IMG/VR virus record: IMGVR_UViG_3300022699_000217
Location: 30,754 to 94,753 of that record
Source of the DNA: a virus
Reading direction: 5' to 3' (one strand)
DNA: 64,000 nt
The notes under the pieces are model-generated. The model worked only from the letters and a program-made list of their open reading frames with translations, had not been told where the DNA came from and did not search any database. Positions 16,372 through 25,536 of the stretch are shown here, in pieces. Positions within the stretch are counted from its first letter, which is position 1. Each line of letters opens with the position of its first letter. The translations under genes were made by a program, and so were the position numbers.

Positions 16372-17580
16372 ATGAACAAGTCACAACTGAAGGCCCTGGA
16401 TGATTTTATAAACAGAGATGAGATCACCGCGTTGGAAAACGCGCGGAAGCGCTTGGCTGCTGGGCGCGCCTCTTTGGAAGCCCGGTTCTTGGAGCGAGAG
16501 AAGGAGATCCGAGGGCTGCTCGTATCGGCCTTGTCCGGCACCCACCCGCTGCTCCTTGGCCCCCCGGGGACCGGCAAGTCGGCGCTCGTCAACGCCTTCG
16601 CCGAGCTGCTCGGCGCTGGCACGTTCTCGCTCCTGCTAACCAAGTACACCACCCCCGAGGAGGTGTTCGGCCCTGTGGACATCCAGGCGATGAAGAATGG
16701 GAGCTATCGTCGTCGCGTTAACGGGCGTGCCTGGGATAGCGAGGTCGTGTTCATGGACGAGATCTTCAAGGCGTCCAGCTCGATTCTCAACTCGCTGCTC
16801 ACGCTCATGCAGGAGCGTGTCGCCGACAACGATGGCCGCGTGTCCGTGCCGCTTGAGGTGCTGGTCGGGGCGTCCAACGAGTACCCGGCGGACAGCTCGC
16901 TCGATGCGTTGTTCGACCGCTTCTCGTGCAAGTATTGGGTCGACTACATCGGGCAGGCCCAAAACATGCGGTCGCTCCTGCTTGCCGGCGGCGCGGGGAG
17001 CACGACCGTGACGTTGGAGCCCAACGATCTTGCCGCGCTCCGGGATGCCGTCAACGCCGTGCCGTTCGGGCCGCGTGAGGCCGAGCTGCTCCTGGGCGTG
17101 AAAGCTGCCGTCGAGGACGCCGGGTTCTATCCGAGTGATCGAACCTGGGTCAAATCGATTGCGCTGCTACGTGCAAGCGCCGTGCTCGAGGGGCGCGACA
17201 CCATCGCAACCAACGACTTCCGCATGCTCGCGGATGTGCTTTGGAATAAGCACGATGATCGCCCCAAGCTGATGGAGGTCATCGGGAACGCGGCCGACCC
17301 CTACGGTAGCCGCGCGGAAGCCATTATCGACGGCATCAAGCTTGCTCTTCGCGAGATGCCGGACTTTCAAATCGTCGAGTCTGGGCAGATGACCAAGGTC
17401 AAAGCTCAGGAGGTGCTCGTCGGCGTCAACAAGAAGCTGATGAAGGAAGTGGATAAGCTGACCCGGCTCGAGAATGAAGCCGCAGATCATCCGGACGTGC
17501 AAGCGCTCCGCGAGAAGGCGAAAGCCGCGATGAAAACATTCGACGAGTTCAACGACAAGCTGCTTTGGTTCAGAGGGTAG
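16372..17580 (+). CDS. MoxR-family AAA+ ATPase
   Basis: A 402-residue RavA/MoxR-type ATPase. Walker A is GPPGTGKS (63-70), Walker B VVFMDE (125-130), sensor 1 GASNE (166-170), and 'LFDRF' (180-184) is the likely arginine-finger region. The segment 'YTTPEEVFGPVDIQAMKNG' is the MoxR signature between them. MoxR proteins act with VWA-domain partners as chaperones that mature or remodel protein complexes, and a VWA gene follows nine bases downstream. The substrate here is unknown. Confidence 0.9.
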   Translation: MNKSQLKALDDFINRDEITALENARKRLAAGRASLEARFLEREKEIRGLLVSALSGTHPLLLGPPGTGKSALVNAFAELLGAGTFSLLLTKYTTPEEVFGPVDIQAMKNGSYRRRVNGRAWDSEVVFMDEIFKASSSILNSLLTLMQERVADNDGRVSVPLEVLVGASNEYPADSSLDALFDRFSCKYWVDYIGQAQNMRSLLLAGGAGSTTVTLEPNDLAALRDAVNAVPFGPREAELLLGVKAAVEDAGFYPSDRTWVKSIALLRASAVLEGRDTIATNDFRMLADVLWNKHDDRPKLMEVIGNAADPYGSRAEAIIDGIKLALREMPDFQIVESGQMTKVKAQEVLVGVNKKLMKEVDKLTRLENEAADHPDVQALREKAKAAMKTFDEFNDKLLWFRG

Positions 17581-17589
17581 GAGGAAACG

Positions 17590-19047
17590 ATGCCACTATA
17601 CGATGTGAGCGACTACGAAAAAAATCAGTGGCGCTATCAGCGCCGCACGAGCGACGCCCACGCCCACGTCGTCAACGCGGGTGAGCGTCGGTACAAGGGG
17701 TTCGACCGCTTCAGCGAGGAGGTGTTCCACAAGTTCATCTCGCCGACGCCGAGGCCGGTCGAGCACCCCGATCCCGGGCAAGAGATCTTCCAGCGATTGC
17801 ACAGTGCGATGGACGCCGTCCCCGAGGTACAAGACCTCCGGGAGCGGTGCATCCATGACGAGGACACCTCCGCGCAGGCAACAAACGCTATTATCCAGGA
17901 GCTGCTCAGCAAGACGGACGCCCCAAGCGAGCAGGTCCCGAGCAGCGAGGATGACCTGGAGGCGCTCCGTGCGATGGAAAGCTTCCTGCGGCGGCGCGAG
18001 GAAGCCAACGCCCCGCAGGAGACCATCGATAAGATCCGCGAGGAGATCGAGCGTCTTTCGATGCAAGCGGCGGAGCACGCCCATCGCGCCAAGCACATCG
18101 CCGAAGACATGGACGACACCAATATCCGAGCGGCCATTCGTGCCGGCGCGAAAGCCGCCAACGAAGCCATCGATGCCGAGGCGAATGCATTCGACGCGTT
18201 CCCAGGCGATTTGTCGCACAGTGGCAAGAAGCTGCGGCGGGCGGCCTCGGCTAGCATCGCCGATGTTTTGAAAAACAACGCCCGCCTCGCGGAGATCATC
18301 AAACGCGCCGGTCGGTTGCGTCGCATCGCCCTCGACGAACAGCGCAAAAAGCCCCGTCGGGGCGTCGACGAATACTGCGGCATTGAGCGTGGAGCAGATC
18401 TTGAGCGGCTCGTGCCATCTGAATGGGTAACAGCAGACGACCCCGACTTGGATGTGTTGTTCTACCGCAGCATGAACGAGCGCTCGTTGGCGCAGTTCGA
18501 GATCACCGCACGGCAGAAGGAGCAGCAAGGACCTATCGTGTTCCTGCTCGATAGCTCCGGTTCCATGCGGTACAACCAAGCGGATGCGTGGGCGGCAGCG
18601 GTGTGCATGGCGTTCATGCAGGTCGCTATCCTGCAGAAGCGCTCGTTTGCCATCGTTCACTTTGGCAGCGGGGTTCTTCGAACGGACGTGTTCCCCAAAG
18701 GCGAGGCGGTTGATCATGCGAAGATCGCAGACGCGGTTTCGTTCTTCGCCTCCGATGGCGGAACCAACTTCATGGACACCATCGACGAAGCGTCCAAGAT
18801 AATAGAGCAAGAAGGCTTCAAAAAAGCAGACATCGTGATGTGTACAGACGGGCAAGCATACATCTCCGATGAGTGGCTTGGGCGGTTCCTGGAACAGAAG
18901 AAGGAGCGTGACTTTTCGATGTATAGCATCCTGGTCGGGCCGGAGGTGTCCTCGTCTGTAAACGAACGCTTCTCGGATGAGACCGTCCACCTCAGGGAGA
19001 TGCTCGACGGCGATGAGGCCATGCATTCCTTCTTCCGGAAGGTCTGA
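17590..19047 (+). CDS. VWA-domain protein, partner of the MoxR ATPase
   Basis: A 485-residue protein whose C-terminal 170 residues form a von Willebrand factor A domain with a complete MIDAS: D321-S323-S325 ('LLDSSGSM'), T392 ('GGTNF') and D420 ('CTDGQA'). Residues 60-250 are helical and charged. ViaA/CoxE/CobT-like proteins of this layout pair with MoxR ATPases. AGGAGG precedes the ATG and the gene lies in one operon with the ATPase. Metal-dependent binding of a target is expected from the family. Confidence 0.88.
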   Translation: MPLYDVSDYEKNQWRYQRRTSDAHAHVVNAGERRYKGFDRFSEEVFHKFISPTPRPVEHPDPGQEIFQRLHSAMDAVPEVQDLRERCIHDEDTSAQATNAIIQELLSKTDAPSEQVPSSEDDLEALRAMESFLRRREEANAPQETIDKIREEIERLSMQAAEHAHRAKHIAEDMDDTNIRAAIRAGAKAANEAIDAEANAFDAFPGDLSHSGKKLRRAASASIADVLKNNARLAEIIKRAGRLRRIALDEQRKKPRRGVDEYCGIERGADLERLVPSEWVTADDPDLDVLFYRSMNERSLAQFEITARQKEQQGPIVFLLDSSGSMRYNQADAWAAAVCMAFMQVAILQKRSFAIVHFGSGVLRTDVFPKGEAVDHAKIADAVSFFASDGGTNFMDTIDEASKIIEQEGFKKADIVMCTDGQAYISDEWLGRFLEQKKERDFSMYSILVGPEVSSSVNERFSDETVHLREMLDGDEAMHSFFRKV

Positions 19048-19056
19048 ATTGACAAT

Positions 19057-19088
19057 CCCTTGGCGGCTAGGCTCACGGTCGCCAAGGG
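19057..19088 (+). promoter_or_regulatory. Stem-loop in spacer
   Basis: CCCTTGGCG pairs with CGCCAAGGG (9 bp; 19057-19065 with 19080-19088). CTTGCCTTTTAG follows, so this one could act as a terminator; a TTGACA string (19049) just upstream has no good -10 at the right distance. Confidence 0.5.
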
Positions 19089-19149
19089 CTTGCCTTTTAG
19101 CGCTAAGCGCACTAAACAAAGGATAGTGACTGTTCATGAGGAGAACCCA

Positions 19150-19428
19150 ATGGGCACAGCAACAAACAAGCGCCGCGCCAACGCGCGGATAAACCACCTT
19201 TACGCGAACATCGATGTGATTCTCGCAAAAAAGGGTTGGCGGATGATCGATCTTGCTCGAGAGATGGGCGTATCAGCCCCGACACTCCGTGGGATTCTCG
19301 TCCGTGGGCGGCCTCGTAACGGCACGCTCCTGCGCCTGGCGAAAGCGCTGGGCGTCGACATCGAAGATCTCGTGATGGCGTCATCCCCCGAGGAGTACGG
19401 CGCCGCCATGATCCCCCGTATCCACTAA
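19150..19428 (+). CDS. Cro/CI-type helix-turn-helix regulator
   Basis: A 92-residue DNA-binding protein with an HTH_3-like domain: 'WRMIDLAREMGVSAPTLRGIL' gives the two helices of the motif and 'LLRLAKALGVDIEDLV' the family's last helix. The first 20 residues are basic. Starts at the ATG after GAGGAGAA. It lies between the MoxR/VWA operon and the recombination genes, a typical place for an early/late switch regulator. The operator is unknown; the palindromes at 12797 and 41403 are candidates only. Confidence 0.75.
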   Translation: MGTATNKRRANARINHLYANIDVILAKKGWRMIDLAREMGVSAPTLRGILVRGRPRNGTLLRLAKALGVDIEDLVMASSPEEYGAAMIPRIH

Positions 19429-19438
19429 GCTCCAACGC

Positions 19439-19518
19439 CTCGACCGCGCAATGGAGCCGGGCAGGTTGGCTTTTCTCCTTGGCCTGGGTTGCCTGCCCGT
19501 TTCCTTTGTGCGGTCGAG
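19439..19518 (+). promoter_or_regulatory. Three-tier stem-loop before the exonuclease gene
   Basis: Outer arms CTCGACCGC/GCGGTCGAG (19439-19447 with 19510-19518, extendable inward), inner arms CGGGCAGG/CCTGCCCG (19458-19465 with 19492-19499) and a small apical GGC/GCC. The leader ATCCAAAAACAAAGAGGTG follows. The structure spans most of the spacer. Confidence 0.65.
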
Positions 19519-19544
19519 AGATCCAAAAACAAAGAGGTGACCAA

Positions 19545-20750
19545 ATGAGCGAACTGCAATGGCACGCCTGGCGCAAGCCAGGCATCGGCGCTAGCGAAGC
19601 GCCCGTCGTTTATCTGGGGCGCGTGTTCAACTCCACGCGGATGTCGCTGTACATCAAGAAGGTTTCGACCGAGCCCCCGCAAGTCAACACGGACGACAAC
19701 CCCAACTTCCGGCGCGGCCACATGTATGAGCCGCTTGCCGCGACGCGATTTACCGAGAAGACCGGCATCCAAGCGCACTACCCCGCAGACGACGCGGAAC
19801 GATATGGGCCGCGTTATTGCTTGGAGGATCCCGACCACCCGCATCGTCATGCTTCGCTGGATGCCATCTGCGACGACGGATGGATCCTCGAGGTAAAATC
19901 GCCCAAGCAAATCACGTGCGACAAAATCAGATCGGAAGGGCTGAAGGACTACTATCAAGTCCAAGCCGCGTATCAAGCGGCCATCGCGCAGAAGGTCGGC
20001 ACGTTCGCTTGGGGTCCTGGGGAATGCAAGGGCGTCCGACTCTGCATCTGGGAGCCAGAAAACGCCGACACCATGGTCATCGAGCTCCCTTACGACGAGG
20101 AGCTGAGTCAACTCGTAGTCGAGTCGGTCGATGACTTTTGGAATGAGCATGTTTCCAAGAACGAGCCGCCGATTGATGATCCGGCTCCTCCGTTTGTGAA
20201 GAGCAAGGGCGGCAAGTACCAGCATTGTTCCGACCCTGCGTTTATCGAGGCGTCCCAAAAGTTTGTCGTCTCCAAGGATGCCTTCGAGGCGGCCAAGATG
20301 CGGCTCGATATGGCCAAGGGGCAGCTCGTGGAGATGATGGATCAAGCCAACATGGATCGCATCCAGCTCCCGAGCGGCATCAAGTTCTTACGGAGCGAGC
20401 AGGAAGGGCGCAAGTCGCTGGATCTGGAGTTCCTCCTACACGAGCACCCGAACATCGACATCGAGCGATACCAAAAGAAAGGACACCCGTTCAAAACGTT
20501 CCGCGTCTACGGCGTCAACAAAGTGGAGCGCGACGGCGATGACATGGAGCTATCCGGGCTCTCCATCGAGCTAGCCCAGTTTGTCAAGGAGCAGCACGAC
20601 CCAGAGCTTCTTTTCGAGGCGTTCGATGACCTGCGGAGCCGCACCGAGATCTACACCCGCACGCTCGTGAACGAAGCGGAGGCCCTGGAGCAGCAACTCA
20701 AGCACGCCGCCAAGGTGTGCAAGGAAAAAGTCTTTGGAGGTTCATTGTGA
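19545..20750 (+). CDS. YqaJ/lambda-type recombination exonuclease
   Basis: A 401-residue protein with the PD-(D/E)XK motifs of the YqaJ viral recombinase family: GIGASE (13-18), 'RRGHMYEP' with E62, 'HASLDA' with D106, 'LEVKSP' with E116/K118 and 'YYQVQAAYQ' (Q138). These form the two-metal site that digests one strand of DNA ends 5' to 3'. The C-terminal 150 residues are helical and additional. An ERF annealing protein follows with a GTGA overlap, the usual exonuclease/annealase pair for phage homologous recombination. Confidence 0.87.
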   Translation: MSELQWHAWRKPGIGASEAPVVYLGRVFNSTRMSLYIKKVSTEPPQVNTDDNPNFRRGHMYEPLAATRFTEKTGIQAHYPADDAERYGPRYCLEDPDHPHRHASLDAICDDGWILEVKSPKQITCDKIRSEGLKDYYQVQAAYQAAIAQKVGTFAWGPGECKGVRLCIWEPENADTMVIELPYDEELSQLVVESVDDFWNEHVSKNEPPIDDPAPPFVKSKGGKYQHCSDPAFIEASQKFVVSKDAFEAAKMRLDMAKGQLVEMMDQANMDRIQLPSGIKFLRSEQEGRKSLDLEFLLHEHPNIDIERYQKKGHPFKTFRVYGVNKVERDGDDMELSGLSIELAQFVKEQHDPELLFEAFDDLRSRTEIYTRTLVNEAEALEQQLKHAAKVCKEKVFGGSL

Positions 20751-21433
20751 AAAAGAGCGAACAGATCAACGAGCTGTCAGCAGCGCTTTCCGCCTTCCAG
20801 GGCGAGATCAAGGACGCGGTCAAATCCAACGAAGGGTATGGCTACAACTATGCCAACCTCTCGGACATCTTGATCATCGCCAGGCCGCTTCTTGCCAAGA
20901 ATGGCCTTGCGCTTATCCAGCTCGCCGCCAACGCCCCCGAGATCGAGGGGCATAACGGAACCAAGATTCAGCAGGTTGCCGTGGAGACCATCCTGACCCA
21001 CAAGAGCGGGCAATGGATCTCCGAGGTCTACGCGATGCCCATTGAGCGCAAGATTAGCAACAAGGGCAAGGAGACTCTTTCGCTTGCTCAGTGTGTCGGC
21101 GTGACCATCACGTACTGTCGGCGCTACGCCGCAAGCGCCATCCTCGGGATGACGCAGACGGACAACGACGCCAGCGTGGTCGACTTCGTCACCGGCGCGG
21201 AGCTAAAGAAGCTCAAGGACATGGTTTCTAAAACCAACTCCGACATCGCCCTGGTGTGCCGGCACTGCGGCATCGATGAGATCGAGGACATCTCCCATGA
21301 GAATTTCGTCCGCGTCATGGACATGCTGTCGCGCAAGGCGTCCGTCAAAACCGATGCGCAATCTGCGACCGAAACCAAAACGGAATCACTCAAGGAGCTG
21401 GGACGCAAGGCGAAGGAATCCAAACAGGAATAG
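20747..21433 (+). CDS. erf: ERF-type single-strand annealing protein
   Basis: A 228-residue protein. The N-terminal 150 residues match the ERF family pattern: 'YGYNYANLSDILIIARPLLAKNG', 'VETILTHKSGQWI', and 'SLAQCVGVTITYCRRYA'. It anneals complementary strands exposed by the exonuclease. The GTG start overlaps the exonuclease stop, after TTGGAGG. The C-terminal tail is charged and probably flexible. Confidence 0.85.
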   Translation: MKKSEQINELSAALSAFQGEIKDAVKSNEGYGYNYANLSDILIIARPLLAKNGLALIQLAANAPEIEGHNGTKIQQVAVETILTHKSGQWISEVYAMPIERKISNKGKETLSLAQCVGVTITYCRRYAASAILGMTQTDNDASVVDFVTGAELKKLKDMVSKTNSDIALVCRHCGIDEIEDISHENFVRVMDMLSRKASVKTDAQSATETKTESLKELGRKAKESKQE

Positions 21434-21440
21434 GTGAGAC

Positions 21441-22892
21441 ATGAAGCGCAGGTTTGCCAAGGTCGAACGGTTTGTCTGGGATGACGCCCGTTTCCGAGCG
21501 CTGTCACTGGATGCCCGGCTGATGTGGCTGTACCTTCTGACGACGCCGAACGCCTCCTACTGCCCTGGTCTTGTCATCGCATCGGAGATTGCCATTGGGG
21601 AGCACCTCGGGTGGATTGATCCAGATGACATAGACTCCATTGCGACAGGCGTCGGGCGCGTTCGGGAAGCCCTCGGTATGCTTGCGAAGCCATCCGGAGA
21701 CAGCGACAGCGGGTGGATCGGGTACGACCGAGCCGCTCGTGTTATATTTATACGAAAAGCAGTCCGCCACGACCCGCCTAAAACAGTGAAGCAGGTTAAA
21801 AACTGGATCACAAAGTATCGGGAGGTTCCGTCTTGTGCGCTCAAGGCGGAGTGGCTTCATGCGGCACGAGACGTCACAGCGAGCCTATACGGGGCAGACG
21901 ATCCCCGTGCGGCGGCTTTTTGCACGTTAGTTCGATCGGTCAACAGGCAAAACGACGATTCAGCGGAGCCGTCTGAGCGGGCATACAAGCTAATCGAGGA
22001 TGGCCCAAGGGCTGTCAAAACAGTCGAACCGACTACAAAAAAGGAGACGAATTCCATCACGGCTCCATCATGGGGAATCACGGGTCCATCACCAGTCACT
22101 CAAATTCCATCACCAGGAATCACGGCTCCATCAGAAAAAATTCACGGAGCACTCAAAAAAACTCACGAATCACTCATTCCAGCGCAACCTGTCGGAATTA
22201 CGGAGGAAATAAATTCAGATAACATCCAAACATGCGATAGGACGAAATGCAAAAATCCCAAAACGTCTGCGGTTGCTTCTTTTGATAGCATGAGCAGGGA
22301 GCAATTAGAATGCTTACAGCATTCTGAAGAGGGGGGCACATTGCCCGGCACCCAGCCCAACGATGACGATCAATGTATTAGTGGGGCAAGCGGCGCCGAG
22401 CGCCGCACACCCCACCCGTCTCGTGAGTCGTCTTCGTCATCGAAGAAGAAAAGGGCAGCAAGGAAGCCGCGCAAGTTCGAGGTGGAAGGCAAGCCCGAGC
22501 AACCACCGGAGGGCTTCAACGCTCGACAGCGGACGGTCTGGGAGGCCCTACGCACCGCGACGTTCTACGTCCCAGGGCAGGGGCTCATGACAGCGTGGCA
22601 GGCGGTCAGTGACCCGGTCCTCTTAGCAGCTCAGCTCGGCGGCGATGCCTATCCAGCGGTCGACGTGGGGTTGGTGCATCGGCTGGGCAACTGGACGACC
22701 CAGCACAAGCAGCGGGCGAAGCGAGAGGTGGGGCGGTTCCTGCTTAATCGCTTCTCCACCTCCCAGGAGCGCGGCAACGGGCCTCAGGGCCGCGCAAACA
22801 CCCAAACCCAGGGTGCACCAAGGGCTGGGAATCAACCCGACCTAGAGGAGCGCCTAGCTCGGTTAAACAGCGAACGAAAGGGGATGCAATGA
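21441..22892 (+). CDS. Putative replication initiator/helicase-loader protein
   Basis: A 483-residue protein. Residues 1-110 ('FAKVERFVWDDARFRALSLD', 'ARLMWLYLLTTPNASYCPGL') look like the winged-helix domain found in phage replisome organizers of the DnaD/O-type group. A low-complexity linker (about 190-330) contains imperfect ITAPS/SPGIT/ITGPS repeats and is richer in A+T than the flanks. A C-terminal domain starts near 345 ('ERTVW...TFYVPGQG'). Directly upstream of the DnaB-like helicase with one base between, which fits a loader or initiator. Confidence 0.65.
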   Translation: MKRRFAKVERFVWDDARFRALSLDARLMWLYLLTTPNASYCPGLVIASEIAIGEHLGWIDPDDIDSIATGVGRVREALGMLAKPSGDSDSGWIGYDRAARVIFIRKAVRHDPPKTVKQVKNWITKYREVPSCALKAEWLHAARDVTASLYGADDPRAAAFCTLVRSVNRQNDDSAEPSERAYKLIEDGPRAVKTVEPTTKKETNSITAPSWGITGPSPVTQIPSPGITAPSEKIHGALKKTHESLIPAQPVGITEEINSDNIQTCDRTKCKNPKTSAVASFDSMSREQLECLQHSEEGGTLPGTQPNDDDQCISGASGAERRTPHPSRESSSSSKKKRAARKPRKFEVEGKPEQPPEGFNARQRTVWEALRTATFYVPGQGLMTAWQAVSDPVLLAAQLGGDAYPAVDVGLVHRLGNWTTQHKQRAKREVGRFLLNRFSTSQERGNGPQGRANTQTQGAPRAGNQPDLEERLARLNSERKGMQ

Positions 22893-22893
22893 G

Positions 22894-24306
22894 ATGAATA
22901 AAGTACCGCCACATGATGCGCAAGCTGAACGCGCTTTGCTCGGATCGACACTGATGGATAACAAGGTGCTTCTTCGCGTGGGGGGCATCGTTCAGCCGGA
23001 GGATTTCTACTACGAGCAGCATCGGCGCGTTTTTGCCGCGATGAAAGCGCTTTCATCCGCGAGGGAGCCTATCGACCCGGTCACGTTGGGAACGCGACTT
23101 CTCGAGAGCGGCGATCTTGAAAAGGTCGGCGGCGCGATGGCCATCAACGATCTTCTGGATGGGACGGCGACAGCGGTAAACGCGGAGCACTATGCACGGA
23201 AGATCGCAGAGAAGGCGGTCGTTCGGCGGCTCCTGTACGCGGCATCCGAGGTCGTCGCAACCGCGTACAATGGATACGAGGATTTCAACGCCTTCGTCGC
23301 CGCAGCGCGGGAATCCATAGTCAAGGCGGCGGTGGCAACGCAAGACACGGCGAACGCCCCGCGCAAAATCGACGAGGACCTGAAGGAAGCCTGGCGCAAC
23401 ATAACTGAGGGACGCGAGATGGAGGGCGTCATCAAGACAGGCATCGATACCGTGGACAGGACAACCGGAGGATTGTTTCCGGGCCTGCTCACGGTGCTTG
23501 CCGGGCGGCCATCGATGGGGAAAAGCTGCGTCGGGCTGAACATCGCCATCAACGTGGCGAAGCAGGGGAAAAAGGTGCTCCTCCTCACGATGGAGGACAC
23601 GCGATACTTCGTGGTTCTGCGGCTGCTCGCGCGGTTTGCGGACATCGATCTTCAGCGCCTAACGCTCAGCATGGCTGGTCGCGAGGACTACCCGTCCATC
23701 CTAAATGCCATCACCAAGCTGACGGACTTGCCGTTCTGGGTGGATGATACGTCCGGATTGACCGTTGACCAGATCCGATCTAGGGTAGCAGCACACCGCG
23801 AGGAACACGGGCTTGACCTGCTCGTGGTGGACCACTTGCTGGAGATCGATGCCGACGCCGAGAACGAGACGCTTAAGGTCTCCAAGGCGGCGGCGGGCTC
23901 CAGGGATATAGCGAAGGAGCTGTACATCCCCGTCCTGCTATTACATCAGCTCAACCGTGGCGTTGAGCAGCGCTCGGACAAGCGCCCGATGCTGTCCGAT
24001 CTGAAGCAGACCGGCAAGGTCGAGGAGGTCGCGCGGCAGGTCTGGTTTCTTTTCCGCCCATCGTACTACGACGGCGATGGTGATGAGAGTCGCCGGGATA
24101 TTCAGTTGATCATCGCAAAGTCGAACCACGGTCGCACGGGGGTCGCGAAGCTATGGGGTGACTTGTCGCGGATGTACGTTCGTGGATGGTCTCGCGATGT
24201 TGACGGTGCATTCCCGGAAATCGATGCCATGGATGACCCAGCGGAAAGTAGTGGGAGCGCTAAACCGTGGACGCCGGTGTCCGCGTCACACCTAGCCGAT
24301 TATTAG
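22894..24306 (+). CDS. dnaB: DnaB-like replicative helicase
   Basis: A 470-residue hexameric helicase of the DnaB family. The N-terminal domain starts 'PPHDAQAERALLGSTLMD' with 'DFYYEQHRRVFAAM'. The RecA-like domain has Walker A GRPSMGKS (204-211), the catalytic Glu in 'TMED' (234), Walker B LLVVD (309-313) and 'LHQLNRGVEQR..RPMLSDLKQTG', the DnaB signature (usually SDLRESG). It unwinds the fork in front of the phage or host polymerase. No phage DNA polymerase is seen in the window. Confidence 0.92.
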   Translation: MNKVPPHDAQAERALLGSTLMDNKVLLRVGGIVQPEDFYYEQHRRVFAAMKALSSAREPIDPVTLGTRLLESGDLEKVGGAMAINDLLDGTATAVNAEHYARKIAEKAVVRRLLYAASEVVATAYNGYEDFNAFVAAARESIVKAAVATQDTANAPRKIDEDLKEAWRNITEGREMEGVIKTGIDTVDRTTGGLFPGLLTVLAGRPSMGKSCVGLNIAINVAKQGKKVLLLTMEDTRYFVVLRLLARFADIDLQRLTLSMAGREDYPSILNAITKLTDLPFWVDDTSGLTVDQIRSRVAAHREEHGLDLLVVDHLLEIDADAENETLKVSKAAAGSRDIAKELYIPVLLLHQLNRGVEQRSDKRPMLSDLKQTGKVEEVARQVWFLFRPSYYDGDGDESRRDIQLIIAKSNHGRTGVAKLWGDLSRMYVRGWSRDVDGAFPEIDAMDDPAESSGSAKPWTPVSASHLADY

Positions 24307-24315
24307 GAGGAACAG

Positions 24316-25536
24316 ATGGAGGATCGCCCAAAGGGGAAGCCCACCGAAAACACGACCCTGATTGTGTGCCAATGTGGCGGCGTCGCATTCGCGGAGGAGA
24401 AGCGCACCAAGACGGCTGTCGTGTTTCGGTGCATCAAATGCAACGAGCGGACGTCGGTGCAGGGGCGCGCAGCCGTTGCGCGCGTACCGCTGGACGAGGT
24501 CACGTTCGCTATCCAACACATCCTGTCGCCAGAGTACCGCACGGACGGGGAGCCGAAGCGGCCCAAGCTCGAGGTGAAGCAGGAGTGGCTGGACTTGTTT
24601 CGAGAGGACACGGAAAACATCGACATCGACGAGCGGAACAACCTGAACGAAGAGCAAAAGGAGCTGCTTGACAACCTCTCGACCAAGGAGGTCGAAGATT
24701 TGAAGCTGGCGCTCAACAAGCGGGAGCCCATGCGGTTCGGCTTTTTGCCGCAAGACAAGTACCTGATCAATCGCTGGCTGAACGGGCTCCGCATCATGCA
24801 CCACGGCGAGTCGGGCTTTGCCGAGCAAACCTGGCAGAGCAAGGCGCTCGCGCTCGCCGCCGCGGATGGCTTGGCGGGGTTCCCGCCGCAGGTCCTTGCC
24901 GTCCTCGATGCCGTCGACGAAGCCGTGGATCGATTGAGCGAGGAGGCAAAGGAGAAGGGCAAGAAGTGGAGTAAGCGCAAGGAGACGCGCATCCGTAACG
25001 ACACCCGCGACGCCTTGTGCCAGCGCTATAACCTGGGCGTCTATGCCGATCAGACGAACCTTTTTGAGCCGAAGCCGGACCCGGTTGTCGAGCAGGCGAA
25101 AGCCGTCGAAGCGAAGCAGGCGGATGCACGGGCAGCCGAGCAAAAGAAAGTCGGCATCATCGACGACGGTTATCTCCATCGAGCGCTTATGGACGTCCGA
25201 GAATCGTTCGGGCTCCAGGGTGCCATGCTCGTCGGTGGGGCTGCTGAGTTCGCCATGCTCCAGAAAGCCGCAGATGACAAGGGCGGGTATCTCTTGCGAG
25301 TCGAGGGGGACTCGAGGACGACGACCAAGAAAGGCGCTCCTGTTTACGAGTACGTTTGGCTCGAGGAGGACGACGAGGACGACCCGATTGATTTCGTGCT
25401 ACCGTACCTGGAGCAGATTGACGACGTGCTCCCAGATGCCCAGATCCGAGTCGTGGAGTTGCTGCCGTCGGACTACGATGAAATGGAACCGTGGGATAAG
25501 CCCACAATCGCAGATGAAAGGGAGATTTTGAAATGA
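24316..25536 (+). CDS. Hypothetical protein with N-terminal zinc ribbon
   Basis: A 406-residue soluble protein that follows the helicase after ten bases. Two cysteine pairs (CQC and CIKC at 18-43) suggest a zinc ribbon; the middle is acidic and helical, with a coiled-coil section around 'VDEAVDRLSEEAKEKGKKW'. The C terminus is very acidic ('VWLEEDDEDD'). I cannot assign a family; position suggests replication or DNA metabolism. Confidence 0.55.
   Translation: MEDRPKGKPTENTTLIVCQCGGVAFAEEKRTKTAVVFRCIKCNERTSVQGRAAVARVPLDEVTFAIQHILSPEYRTDGEPKRPKLEVKQEWLDLFREDTENIDIDERNNLNEEQKELLDNLSTKEVEDLKLALNKREPMRFGFLPQDKYLINRWLNGLRIMHHGESGFAEQTWQSKALALAAADGLAGFPPQVLAVLDAVDEAVDRLSEEAKEKGKKWSKRKETRIRNDTRDALCQRYNLGVYADQTNLFEPKPDPVVEQAKAVEAKQADARAAEQKKVGIIDDGYLHRALMDVRESFGLQGAMLVGGAAEFAMLQKAADDKGGYLLRVEGDSRTTTKKGAPVYEYVWLEEDDEDDPIDFVLPYLEQIDDVLPDAQIRVVELLPSDYDEMEPWDKPTIADEREILK

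Noticed and set aside
19049-19073. TTGACA string as a promoter before the HTH gene
   Set aside because: No -10 element at 16-18 bases; the following sequence is the stem-loop.
17596-19197. Long minus-strand open frame opposite the VWA gene
   Set aside because: The + strand frame has a full VWA MIDAS and good ribosome site; the antisense product has no motif.
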